A stretch of DNA of 64,000 bases from contig DOAQ01000036.1 of the NCBI GenBank assembly GCA_003506435.1, forward strand, positions 124,001-188,000, read 5' to 3'. Source of the stretch: Prolixibacteraceae bacterium. GTDB lineage: Bacteria; Bacteroidota; Bacteroidia; Bacteroidales; Prolixibacteraceae. The notes beneath the pieces are model-generated. The model ran no database searches, had not been told where the DNA came from, and saw only the letters and a list, made by a program, of their open reading frames with translations. Numbering within the stretch: position 1 is the stretch's first letter; every line of letters begins with the position of its first letter. Position numbers and translations under genes: made by a program. Of this stretch, positions 46,168 through 54,719 are shown one piece after another.

Positions 46168-46292
46168 AAATTTAGAACGTTAATTTATTAACTACATTGA
46201 TAATTAACACAGTGAACAGGTGGACGGTGGAGCGTTCGCCTGTTTCTATTTTTTAAGGACTTTGTTTTATCGGGTATCTCTTCATTTTTTCG

Positions 46293-47315
46293 TTATTGTT
46301 TTGTGATTATTACTTTTTTACGGCTGAAGCTGCCATCGGTATTTACCTGCCGGTCGTGTATCTCAAAATCAATTGGCGAAGTCATTTTCAGCAGGCGGAG
46401 TACTTCTTCCAGCGGATCGTCCTCGAAAACGCCGCGGAATGTATATTCTTCCAACCCTTTTTTGTCGAATTCGACTTCTACATTGTACCATCGCGATATA
46501 CGCCGGGCCAATTCTTCCATTGAATCGTTGCGAAAAATAAGGCGGCCATCCTTCCATGCCGTGTATTTCCATGTTTCCACCTGCGAACGTTCAATTTCTC
46601 CATTCTTTTCAACAATACGTTGCCCGGGAGCCACTTCCAGAACTTTTCCTGTACCCGGCGATTTGAACAGCACATTTCCTTCCTCCAGTACCAATTCAGT
46701 AAGGTCATCTTCAGGCCATGCCGCCAAGGTAAATTTGGTGCCAACTACCTGGACACTATTTTTATGGGCATCGACGATGAACGGATGTTTCGTGTCATGC
46801 ACAACATCGAACCAGGCTTCACCCGAAAGTTTGACATGCCGGTTGGCCGCAAAACCCGATGAATAATCCAGTTGCGAACCGCCGTTCAGGATTCCTTTTG
46901 TCCCGTCGGGCAATTCAAAATTTACACGCGAACCCTGCGGGGCAACAATCTGGAGGAGTGTTGCCTGTCCTGTATTTATCCCGGGATTCAGAAAAAACCA
47001 AATACTGATTAAAAGAAACGGAATAAATAACATTGCGGCAATTCGCGATGTCCAATGATAAATCTGATGAACTGTGCTTTTCTGTTTTTCCGATTGCTGC
47101 AAATGAATACGGTGATGAATAGCGTGCAACACCTGTTTCATTTCTCTCTTTTCATAAATTTGCCCATTGAAATAATTATTGAAGTCGGCTTTCAGAAACC
47201 GGTCGGCTTCTGAATTATCCGGGTTGGAAATCATTTCGGCAAGCAGTAATTCTTCTTTCAGGCTGAGTTGCCCTTTCTGATATTTCCGAAATAATGTATC
47301 TATTTGATTCTCCAT
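46293..47315 (-). CDS. FecR-family anti-sigma factor
   Basis: 340 residues. A cytoplasmic N-terminal helical region (1-85), a single transmembrane helix (about 92-110), then the periplasmic FecR domain (APQGSRVNFELPDGTKGILN to VEVGQR-like VAPGQRIVEK) and a C-terminal DUF4974 (ELARRISRWYNVEVEFDKKG to RLLKMTS). It holds the ECF sigma factor encoded upstream until contacted by the SusC STN domain. The spacing to the sigma gene is wide (846 bp) because of a palindromic element and degenerate DNA between them. A weak hairpin (46214-46246) lies between fecR and susC. Confidence 0.95.
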   Translation of the reverse strand: MENQIDTLFRKYQKGQLSLKEELLLAEMISNPDNSEADRFLKADFNNYFNGQIYEKREMKQVLHAIHHRIHLQQSEKQKSTVHQIYHWTSRIAAMLFIPFLLISIWFFLNPGINTGQATLLQIVAPQGSRVNFELPDGTKGILNGGSQLDYSSGFAANRHVKLSGEAWFDVVHDTKHPFIVDAHKNSVQVVGTKFTLAAWPEDDLTELVLEEGNVLFKSPGTGKVLEVAPGQRIVEKNGEIERSQVETWKYTAWKDGRLIFRNDSMEELARRISRWYNVEVEFDKKGLEEYTFRGVFEDDPLEEVLRLLKMTSPIDFEIHDRQVNTDGSFSRKKVIITKQ

Positions 47316-48161
47316 AACGAACCGCTTCTGATATTTCCGTGAATTTAACTATTCCTGTCGCAATTTTTTGCATTCAATAGTTAATATCCGCGAGCCGGAG
47401 AAATCTCATGGGTGGAAATGAAAAAAAAATCATTCCGACATAGTTCTACTTTAACAGATTCTCCGTAGGGAAAGATTTTTCAGCTTTTTTACCCCGTCCC
47501 TGAAGGGTGAAAGCTGAAAAATCAACCTTTCCCTTCAGTCCCGAGCAATCGGGAAGGGTAAAAAAAGGTTGATTTTTCAAATGTGTTAAAGTAGAAATAG
47601 GATATGCTTTCAATCCACGGTTGAAGCGTAATCTCAACAGTTCGGACAGCACATAATTTTCGAATATAACATCCTGTTTGATCATTATATGACTTTTGTA
47701 CAGATCTAAAGTATTTCTTTATAATTGTACAATATTAGAATGTAGAGAACAGGGGAATCGCTTTTAGAATTTTTCTTTTTGGGAGGGTCTAATACAGAAG
47801 GTTCATCTCCTAAATGATTTTCCCGAACCATCGTGGGGGGGCCGCTTAGAAAAAAAAGCTAAAAAACACCTGCGTTCGCTAAAATCTTCCAAACTCCTCG
47901 CTTCACTCGTCAAACAGGGAAGATTTCTTAACGCCCACTCCGCCGTTTTTCTTCACGCTTTTTTTCCTGAGGCGGGAACAGCCCGGTTGTGGTTTCTTTT
48001 TCAGGATAATAATGGGTCGAAAAGCAAAAGCACAGAAGACAGAATAGGCGACTCAAGAACGGTGGGCAGGCCGGTAAAAGAAATTTCATTTTCATATAAA
48101 CCTTAAAAGCGATTTCACTCATACAGAGAAAGACAATATTTGATACTATATCCAGGAAAAA
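47316..48161. other. 846-bp non-coding region between sigma and FecR genes
   Basis: This gap is unusually long for a sigma/anti-sigma pair. It holds a 153-bp MITE-like element (47444-47596), listed separately. Further right, AAATCTTCC (47882-47890) and GGAAGATTT (47918-47926) form a 9-bp stem with a 27-base loop. The two short open frames (47446-47685 and 47928-48122, minus) have no credible domain content; the first crosses the palindromic element. The stretch looks like decayed or repeat DNA rather than genes. Confidence 0.55.
47444..47596. mobile_element. MITE-like element with 13-bp terminal inverted repeats
   Basis: TTCTACTTTAACA (47444-47456) is repeated inverted and perfect as TGTTAAAGTAGAA (47584-47596). 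Direct repeats ATAG flank it (47440-47443 and 47597-47600), which looks like a 4-bp target duplication. Inside are two perfect 14-bp stems: 47474-47487 with 47510-47523, and 47517-47530 with 47564-47577. They share bases 47517-47523, so only one can form at a time in RNA. There is no transposase. It may be a non-autonomous transposon or a fold-back repeat now sitting in the sigma-FecR transcript. Confidence 0.65.
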
Positions 48162-48746
48162 TCAATTCAGGAAGAGGGCAAGAAAAAGCAAAATTGCCAG
48201 GTTTTCATCTTTCAAAGCATCGCGAATAATACGAAGTGCATCCGAAACCTGATTATCGACTGTCCCAACGGTGATCTGCAATTCTTCGGCAATTTCTTTC
48301 GACGATTTACCTTCCTTACGGCTTTTTAAGAAAATCAGTTTCTTGCGTTCCGGCAGTTTTTCAACAATTCGGTCGATTTGCTCCAGAATGGAGGCATAGT
48401 CGATTGATTCAACGGTACTGTTGTCCAAATCAAGGGTTCCGCCTTTCGCTTCGGTAATATAGCGCAGCGAAATAGCCTTTTTGTTGAAAAATTTGCGGAT
48501 ATGATTGAGCGCAATGGTAAAAAGGTAGGACTTGAATGAATATTCGGTTTTTAAGAATTTCCGGTTTTCCCAAATCCGCACAAAAACCTCCTGTACCAGC
48601 TCTTCCGTTTCGTGTTCCGATTTCAGGTATCGGAATGCAAAGCCATACAGTTTCTGCCCGTATTCTTCAAACAGTGCATCGAAAGCAGCGGCATCGCCTC
48701 TTTTCAACTGTTCGACAAGTCTTCCGGTGTTTACTGGTTCTTGCAT
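48162..48746 (-). CDS. ECF sigma factor (Bacteroides expansion type) of the polysaccharide locus
   Basis: 194 residues. Region 2: YLKSEHETEELVQEVFVRIWENRKFL. Region 4: LPERKKLIFLKSRKEGKSSK with a following helix-turn-helix (EIAEELQITVGTVDNQVSDA). A short hydrophobic tail (ILLFLALFLN) ends the protein, common in this subgroup. It pairs with the FecR anti-sigma encoded next on the same strand and with the STN domain of SusC, so it is the positive regulator of susCD and probably of itself. The frame upstream of 48746 has no better start. Confidence 0.93.
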   Translation of the reverse strand: MQEPVNTGRLVEQLKRGDAAAFDALFEEYGQKLYGFAFRYLKSEHETEELVQEVFVRIWENRKFLKTEYSFKSYLFTIALNHIRKFFNKKAISLRYITEAKGGTLDLDNSTVESIDYASILEQIDRIVEKLPERKKLIFLKSRKEGKSSKEIAEELQITVGTVDNQVSDALRIIRDALKDENLAILLFLALFLN

Positions 48747-48820
48747 GAACGATCTCCCCCTGAAATTTTTCAGTTGCTAAAAATAGAGATTTGTTTGCAG
48801 AATGCAATAACAGGGCAAAC

Positions 48821-48976
48821 TCACACTTTCTCTTTATTAAAACTTAAAAAGGGCTTTCCTTTTGTTCCGGGGTTATTATCGCTGCCATTTGGTGACACAT
48901 AAAGCTCCTTGATATTATTCGTACAGGAGCAAAAAGTGAATAACAAGGCGTTCAGTAAAAATAAATAGGTTTTCAT
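48821..48976 (-). pseudogene. Truncated parallel beta-helix (polysaccharide-lyase-like) lipoprotein
   Basis: A 51-codon minus-strand frame with a real lipoprotein leader (LLNALLFTFCSCTNN; Cys16 or Cys18). It is followed by KELYVSPNGSDNNPGTKGKP, the N-terminal signature of secreted right-handed beta-helix enzymes (VSPxGxDxNPGTxxxPF, DUF1565 or pectate-lyase type). The normal several hundred residues are missing; it stops after 15 more codons. It is probably the left-over 5' end of a lost polysaccharide lyase gene, between the sigma gene and the 701-residue esterase. It is too short to be noticed by length filters. Confidence 0.75.
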
Positions 48977-49003
48977 TTCTTTCAGTATTAATAATCATCC
49001 ACT

Positions 49004-51109
49004 CTACAGCTTAGACAAGTTTAAAGGCATTGCCCCGGGATTTGCACCCCATGGTTCTATTTGGTATAAGTTTTTGGCTTCCAGGCTACGGTAACAGTCA
49101 GGCAGGTCAAAGCTTTTTAGTATCCCAGACAACAATGAAGACAAAGGCCAATTATATTCCTCTTCTTCAGCTATATCGCCATAGCTGGTCAATGCGTTCT
49201 TAAGCGTTACCTGTACTACTGCATCGGATAACACTGCTGCAAATGTGGCAGGAATTGCCCCCCAGCCTTTTCCTGCAAGGTGAATCTCTTGATACCCAAA
49301 AGATCTTATCCAGTTGAGGACACGCAGGACATCAAATGCTTTTTGACCAACGTAAGGATAATCAAGCATGATGCTGTGCCCCGCATAGAAATAGTCGTTA
49401 TCATAGGCGTGGAGGAAATTGTCACTACATGTATTAGGCCTGGTTTCACCTACACCCCTGACATCGCACGCAAACACAGCAGAATCCGGTTTTTTATTAA
49501 TCAGATCGTGAAGAAACTTTTCCTGCCGCAGTTCATCATCGGCTGAAAGATGCGATACATAAAGCAGCGCTCGTTTCAAACCTTTGGGCGGGCGGGACAT
49601 TAGGGGATTGTCGTCGAGCCGGTATACATTTATAAGGATGCCAGGTTCAGTTTCTACAATATAATTGCCTGAACAGCTCTTAGGATAAAGCCGTTTCGGG
49701 ACAGGGCGTAAAATACGGGATTCGGGGACACCAGTGTACGGGGGAAGTTTTAAAACATTTGTAATGGCCTTTTTCAATGCCTCACCGCCAAGGGGGCTAC
49801 GCTTATCCCCATAAGCAGCAGCAATTTTACTTGTGAAAGAGAACACATTCTGCGGATTCGATTCACCCACCTGGCCATGAGGCGTACACCAGAGTGTGCT
49901 TTCATTTTCTATAGTCAATGGAGGTTCTGTTTGCAGGTCAGATATTTTTGTTATCAGGTTGAACCATTTGTACATTGCTTCGCGGCCTTCTTTCGAATAG
50001 CTATGATAATTCGGCCCGATAAATAGCTGGATGTTTTGTTCTGCACCCAGTAGTTTGTAAAGATGTTTTAGCCTTGTAAAAGATTCCTCCAATCCTCTGA
50101 CATCAAAAAAATCCTTTTCTTCTCCTATCAGGATTACTGGTTTGGGAGCCATTGCCGCAATAAAATCTGAATGGTCAAGCCCCAGGGCAAGCGCCCGCGG
50201 TGGGTATTGTTCACTGTCTGCCGGCAGCTCATTTTCAAGGTTGCGAAGAAATGTTGTCACAAAACAAACCGGGGCTGCCATTGTCAAACGGGGTTCTATA
50301 CCGCACATCCAGGTTGTCATCGTACCTCCGCCAGAAGCGCCTGTCATACCAATATGATCAGGGTCCACTTCCGGACGTGTCAACAAGTAATCAAGCGCCC
50401 TGACAGCGTCCCATGCACGCCATGAACCAAAGAACTCACCGCTTAGAACCATTTGGTTGCCTGCATAAAGGTGTTCTGTCACACCAGGACCAATGCGTGC
50501 TTTAAGGTCATCCGTCAGATATTGAAACCGCTCGCCTTGACCAATCGGGTCGAATAGCAATACAGCATATCCTTGCCTGGCAAGTCCTTGTGCAAATGAT
50601 TGGTTGTATGGTGTAGATTTACCAGGGGCAGAATGTCCACATGAGCCGATTATTCCAGGAAACGGAATATTTTTATTTTTAGGTATATACAGATTTGATG
50701 TAACCTGAAAGCCGGGGCGGCTTTCGAAAATTATTTTCTCAATGTTGTAGGTATCACGTTCTATTATCCCGGCAATACGGGCATTCAAAGGTGTCTTTTC
50801 AGGCCAGGGGCCAAAACACTGTTGAATCTTCTTTCGCACCTCATGGATATATGCCTCAGTGTCATGCCGGGTACGTAAAGCGGCCCGTCTTTTATCAGCC
50901 GCCAGTTGCACCTGCCGTACACGTTCAACAAAATATTCCTGTACCATCCCGGGAAAACGGTTCAATGGTAAGAGTGTACTTTTGCCAGGGTTCAACATCA
51001 AACCATGTTGCGACACATTGTTGGAACTATAAGCAGGAATAACACCTGTACCGGCCAAACAAACACCTCCAAGGCCTGTAAATTTTATAAAATCCCTACG
51101 AGTTTTCAT
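49004..51109 (-). CDS. Tat-exported two-domain alpha/beta-hydrolase (acetyl-xylan-esterase-like)
   Basis: 701 residues. The leader KTRRDFIKFTGLGGVCLAGT is a twin-arginine signal. An alpha/beta-hydrolase domain (about 100-400) has the oxyanion-type GSCGHSAPGKS, FDPIGQGER and the nucleophile elbow GMTGASGGGTMTTW with Ser259; the Asp and His are likely near LIGEEKDFFDV and GPNYHSYSKEG. A second hydrolase-like region follows (YVSHLSADDELR, FACDVRGVGETRPN), with no clear GxSxG. The family includes prolyl-oligopeptidase-like and acetyl-xylan esterases, so the task is likely to remove ester groups from the glycan. It is expressed with the GH29 gene downstream on the same strand. Confidence 0.8.
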   Translation of the reverse strand: MKTRRDFIKFTGLGGVCLAGTGVIPAYSSNNVSQHGLMLNPGKSTLLPLNRFPGMVQEYFVERVRQVQLAADKRRAALRTRHDTEAYIHEVRKKIQQCFGPWPEKTPLNARIAGIIERDTYNIEKIIFESRPGFQVTSNLYIPKNKNIPFPGIIGSCGHSAPGKSTPYNQSFAQGLARQGYAVLLFDPIGQGERFQYLTDDLKARIGPGVTEHLYAGNQMVLSGEFFGSWRAWDAVRALDYLLTRPEVDPDHIGMTGASGGGTMTTWMCGIEPRLTMAAPVCFVTTFLRNLENELPADSEQYPPRALALGLDHSDFIAAMAPKPVILIGEEKDFFDVRGLEESFTRLKHLYKLLGAEQNIQLFIGPNYHSYSKEGREAMYKWFNLITKISDLQTEPPLTIENESTLWCTPHGQVGESNPQNVFSFTSKIAAAYGDKRSPLGGEALKKAITNVLKLPPYTGVPESRILRPVPKRLYPKSCSGNYIVETEPGILINVYRLDDNPLMSRPPKGLKRALLYVSHLSADDELRQEKFLHDLINKKPDSAVFACDVRGVGETRPNTCSDNFLHAYDNDYFYAGHSIMLDYPYVGQKAFDVLRVLNWIRSFGYQEIHLAGKGWGAIPATFAAVLSDAVVQVTLKNALTSYGDIAEEEEYNWPLSSLLSGILKSFDLPDCYRSLEAKNLYQIEPWGANPGAMPLNLSKL

Positions 51110-51163
51110 GGTCAGTTATAAATTGAGAGCCAAGTAGATTTAATTTTTTCAAAGCAGGTTCTT

Positions 51164-52660
51164 TTATTTCACACAAATTTTCAAAACATATCCGTTCGGG
51201 TTTGGTTTGCATGAAGGTAAAGAAACCCGGAGCCCCTCATTTTTCATCTCCCAGGATATCTTCTTCCTACATCCCAACATTTGAACAGATTGGATTTCCT
51301 TTCTTTCATCTTCCGATAGCTGAGTGATCGATTTTATTAATATCTCTTTTGTTTCCGGCCATTTCAGGCTGGTCACGTAGATACAGTTGTCCTTTGCTGA
51401 AAACCAAAAGTCTTCCGGGCTGAATTCCCTGGTAAAACCGTTCTTTGCCCGGTCTTCCGTACTTTTTACCGTCAGGCTGGTCGGCCCTTCGTGGTTGACA
51501 GACCATTTTGTTGTCCCGTAAACCGATTCCCCGTTCAACGACATCCAATCTCCAATTTCTTTCAGTTGTTGTAAACTTTCTTCCGGGAAAACCCCTTCGC
51601 CTGTAGGCCCGACATTCAGCAGGTAGTTGCCCCCTTTGCTGGTAATCTCTGTAATCCAGAAAATCAGTTCTGCCGCCGATTTCCAGTCCACATCGTAACT
51701 TTTGTAGCCCCATGTGTTGTTCAGTGTCCCCGGGGTTTCCCAGTACAAATCTTTGGCTTCCCCGCTTTCCGGTATCTTATTGTCGCCCGGCACCCAGAAA
51801 TCGCCAAAATCATTCCCGACCCTACTGTTTATTAAACAGCCCGGCTGGATATCATAAACCAGTTTGTAAAATTCAAAACTTTGTTCTTTTGTCATCCGCT
51901 TGGGAACATCATACCAGATTTCCTGCATCCCGGGAAATTTGTGCAATAGTTCCTGCATTTGCGGCTTGGATTTCTTTTCAAGATATTCGGTGAAGTTTAC
52001 AGGGGCAGGGTTCCAGAGATTGGATGGCCATTTCACCCATTTGTCAGATTTGGATTTTTCTTTTTCATCTGGATGGGAAGCCAGGTAATCTGCAACACCG
52101 GCATCACCTCCATCCATCCAATCGGTCGCATGGGAATAATAGATGGAAAATCTGATACCGTATTTTTTGCAGGCCTTGTACAATTCTTCCATCGGATCTC
52201 GGCCAAAGGGCGTTGCATCCATGATGTCATAATCCGTTACTTTGGAATCGTACATGGCAAAGCCATCGTGGTGTTTGGGCATGGCCACAATGTATTTCAT
52301 ACCGGCCATCTTCGCCGCTTTTACCCATTCTTCGGCATTGAACTTTACCGGATTGAACCGGCTGCACATCTTTTTATATTCTTCCCTCGGAATCTGGGCA
52401 TGGTACATGACCCACTCGCCAAGACCTTTTATTTTTTCTCCTTTCCATACCCCGGCAGGCATCGAATACGCGCCCCAGTGGATAAACATTCCGAATTTGG
52501 CATCGTTAAATTCTTTTAATGCCTGGGTCTTGGACTGGTGCATTTTTTTCCAATCTTTTGCCAGGTTGTCATTCCCCGATTCTTGAGAAAATGATAAGAT
52601 GGAAGGAACTAACAGCATTACGGATAACGCAAATTTCAAAATAAGTGAACTGGATTCCAT
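51164..52660 (-). CDS. Alpha-L-fucosidase, GH29
   Basis: 498 residues, signal peptide about 1-25. The catalytic barrel shows the family marks FGMFIHWGAYSMPAG (HW at 61-62), MPKHHDGFAMYDSKVTDYDI (HHDGF) and EIWYDVPK with Asp251 as the likely nucleophile. The C-terminal part is a beta-sandwich-type domain (NVGPTGEGVFPEES onward). GH29 enzymes release alpha-linked fucose. It is one of the two confidently assigned glycosidases of this locus, so the target glycan most likely carries fucose. It sits in the middle of the enzyme block upstream of susCD. Confidence 0.93.
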   Translation of the reverse strand: MESSSLILKFALSVMLLVPSILSFSQESGNDNLAKDWKKMHQSKTQALKEFNDAKFGMFIHWGAYSMPAGVWKGEKIKGLGEWVMYHAQIPREEYKKMCSRFNPVKFNAEEWVKAAKMAGMKYIVAMPKHHDGFAMYDSKVTDYDIMDATPFGRDPMEELYKACKKYGIRFSIYYSHATDWMDGGDAGVADYLASHPDEKEKSKSDKWVKWPSNLWNPAPVNFTEYLEKKSKPQMQELLHKFPGMQEIWYDVPKRMTKEQSFEFYKLVYDIQPGCLINSRVGNDFGDFWVPGDNKIPESGEAKDLYWETPGTLNNTWGYKSYDVDWKSAAELIFWITEITSKGGNYLLNVGPTGEGVFPEESLQQLKEIGDWMSLNGESVYGTTKWSVNHEGPTSLTVKSTEDRAKNGFTREFSPEDFWFSAKDNCIYVTSLKWPETKEILIKSITQLSEDERKEIQSVQMLGCRKKISWEMKNEGLRVSLPSCKPNPNGYVLKICVK

Positions 52661-52688
52661 GTGATTAAAATTTTAAGTTTTTATGGCA

Positions 52689-53915
52689 TTATTTGTACTT
52701 GGCATATTCCCCGTTCATCACTTTTTTAACCGCCTCCAGGTAACCATATCCATTGAGCATATCGGGCTCAAGGTAACTGCCTTCAACCCATTCGTTCCAG
52801 GCGTTAATGGTGATCAGTTTTGGCTGTTCTGGATGACTGTCGGCATACTCTTTTGCTTTCTGTAAAAATGCCGCGAAACTCTCCGGGGTATTGTGATAGT
52901 GTACCACCGATTCCTTTCCTTTCTTCGGGAAACGGGGAGTATCGTCGTAACCTACCGATGCGTTCGGAAAATATGGAACGTTCAGGGTTGAACTCCATTT
53001 TTGCCACAAAGATGTTTCTCTTTCTCCCCACTTTAAATAATCTTCATCGATCCCGTCCCAGTGATATGTTGTAATGCTGTTAATTCCTAACAACTCAATA
53101 ATTTCATTGACACTTTTCCCTTCCGAATTCTTCTCATCAAGCAAATAGGGTTCTCCGTTCCTCCCATACGATAATGCCTGAAAATGGAGTCCCGGGAAAC
53201 CGGCCTTCTGTACTTCCTGCCGAAAATAATCAAGCGCTTTTCGGGTTCCTTCCAATCCATTGAAACTTTGGACCAACTCTCTCAGGCTGTACACTGAAAA
53301 AACCGGTTTATCATCGATCTTAAAGTAATTGGGTTGTTTGAAATATTGCCTGATCACACGCTCAACCACGATTTTATAGTTATCCCAATCCACTTCACCG
53401 CTCCAAAGCATCGTATCTTTCTGATAGCGGAAATGGTTCCACTGGTACCCATTGGCATTGTGGTTGGCCCACATCAGGTAAAACTTCATCTTTTCTTTGT
53501 TCCCTGCCTGTAAAAATCCATTGACTGCTTCTTCCAGGAATGGCTTTCCATCAAACCAATACCAGTCAAATATGAATGTGTTGACATCATGGTCGGTTGC
53601 AGCTTTAATTTTTTGTTCCCAGGCAAGCGGGTCATCGTCCATCTGATATCCCCACAGCGGCACGCGGGGCTGATAATGTCCTTCGAAGCGGGGTTTCCCT
53701 TTTTTGATGATTTCCCACTCGCCAATACCTTCGCCCCAAAGCGTTTCCCGGCTCATTGGTTCATCGTGGCACGAGGGCCACACATAAGCCGCAACGGAAT
53801 ATCCACCGTCTTCTTTCGCTTTCTCTTGTGCGGAGGAAGAATTTACACCACATATGAAAAAACAAAAGAAACCGGATAAAAGGATGATTGATAAAGATAC
53901 TTGTCTGATTTTCAT
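52689..53915 (-). CDS. WbsX/GH99-like glycoside hydrolase
   Basis: 408 residues from the ATG at 53915, which yields a signal peptide MKIRQVSLSIILLSGFFCF; a longer frame to 54029 lacks a leader. The sequence YVWPSCHDEPM, GYQMDDDPLAWEQKIKAATD, VNTFIFDWYWFDGKPFLEEA, FYLMWANHNA and ITINAWNEWVEGSYLEPD is the Glyco_tran_WbsX family, related to GH99. Candidate catalytic acids are in DWYWFD and NEWVEGSYLEPD. Bacterial members cleave alpha-mannoside-type or unknown bonds; the exact linkage here is unknown. Its stop lies 28 bp upstream of the fucosidase start. Confidence 0.85.
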   Translation of the reverse strand: MKIRQVSLSIILLSGFFCFFICGVNSSSAQEKAKEDGGYSVAAYVWPSCHDEPMSRETLWGEGIGEWEIIKKGKPRFEGHYQPRVPLWGYQMDDDPLAWEQKIKAATDHDVNTFIFDWYWFDGKPFLEEAVNGFLQAGNKEKMKFYLMWANHNANGYQWNHFRYQKDTMLWSGEVDWDNYKIVVERVIRQYFKQPNYFKIDDKPVFSVYSLRELVQSFNGLEGTRKALDYFRQEVQKAGFPGLHFQALSYGRNGEPYLLDEKNSEGKSVNEIIELLGINSITTYHWDGIDEDYLKWGERETSLWQKWSSTLNVPYFPNASVGYDDTPRFPKKGKESVVHYHNTPESFAAFLQKAKEYADSHPEQPKLITINAWNEWVEGSYLEPDMLNGYGYLEAVKKVMNGEYAKYK

Positions 53916-53937
53916 GAGTATTGATTTTAAATGTTTA

Positions 53938-54639
53938 TTAATTTCTTTTGACACATTCGAGATATGAAAGGAGACTCCCTGCAATATATGCAGCCTGTAA
54001 ATCCCGGGCTGATTCCTTGTAGTGGACATGATCTATAAATTGTTCAATACCAAGTCTTTCAGAGAAGGCAAACAAGTCAATTTCACTGATATTATACTTT
54101 GAACATACTTCGTCGGCTATTTTGTTGTATGATTCAACATCTTCAGCATACCGGTGAAAAGCACGCTGTTTGGCATTGTGGATACTGTCAACCACCGGTG
54201 TTGTGCGTATCCAGATCAACTGAATATGTTTTTTCTGAAGCAACAGTACAATGGTTTCCAAGTTCTTCCGATATTCGTGTTCTGATACTTGTATCTCGTT
54301 TGTTGATAAATCTCGTTTAATGTCATGTAATCCACAATTCAGGAGCAAATAATCCGGATTAAAAGTGGAATCTTTCAGCTTTTCTTTCAGGAATGCCAGT
54401 GCCATTCGTGAATCACCGATATTGCCGCCTCCAGGTATATCCAGATTTTTTTCGGTCTGAGTGTCGTCCTTTTTACTTTCCAACTGTACATAACCGGCAA
54501 GGTATTTCCCCAAGAAAGGTTTATAATGACCGGATATGCTATCGCCCATTAGGAAAAGTTTTGGAAGTGGGCTATTCCCGGAAATTGACAAAATTGCCAT
54601 CACAATTAACATCAACCACTTTTTTTTAATAATTCCCAT
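53938..54639 (-). CDS. SGNH/GDSL-family hydrolase
   Basis: 233 residues, signal peptide about 1-25. Block I FLMGDSISG (Ser34), an Asn/Gly region with GNIGDSRMALAF and NCGLHDIK, and the final FIDHVHYKES (Asp and His) form an SGNH catalytic set. Such enzymes remove acetyl or other acyl groups from sugars. It ends 22 bp before the WbsX-like gene and follows the metallophosphoesterase by 80 bp. Confidence 0.85.
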   Translation of the reverse strand: MGIIKKKWLMLIVMAILSISGNSPLPKLFLMGDSISGHYKPFLGKYLAGYVQLESKKDDTQTEKNLDIPGGGNIGDSRMALAFLKEKLKDSTFNPDYLLLNCGLHDIKRDLSTNEIQVSEHEYRKNLETIVLLLQKKHIQLIWIRTTPVVDSIHNAKQRAFHRYAEDVESYNKIADEVCSKYNISEIDLFAFSERLGIEQFIDHVHYKESARDLQAAYIAGSLLSYLECVKRN

Positions 54640-54719
54640 TTTTAATAGTTTTAAAATTACATCACCAGGAATTCCTCTATAAAGATTCCATTCACAAATC
54701 TATTTTCTAACCTAACTGA

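Noticed and set aside
46214..46246. Hairpin between fecR and susC as a terminator
   Set aside because: The stem is only 6-7 bp and has no T tract on the transcribed strand; it would also cut the operon.
47446..47685. 79-codon minus-strand frame over the palindromic element
   Set aside because: It reads through the inverted repeats of the MITE-like element, and its composition reflects those repeats rather than a protein family.
47928..48122. 64-codon minus-strand frame between sigma and FecR
   Set aside because: Cysteine/phenylalanine-rich start and Lys/Arg-rich end with no domain; it looks like translated repeat DNA. Not certain, but not supportable.
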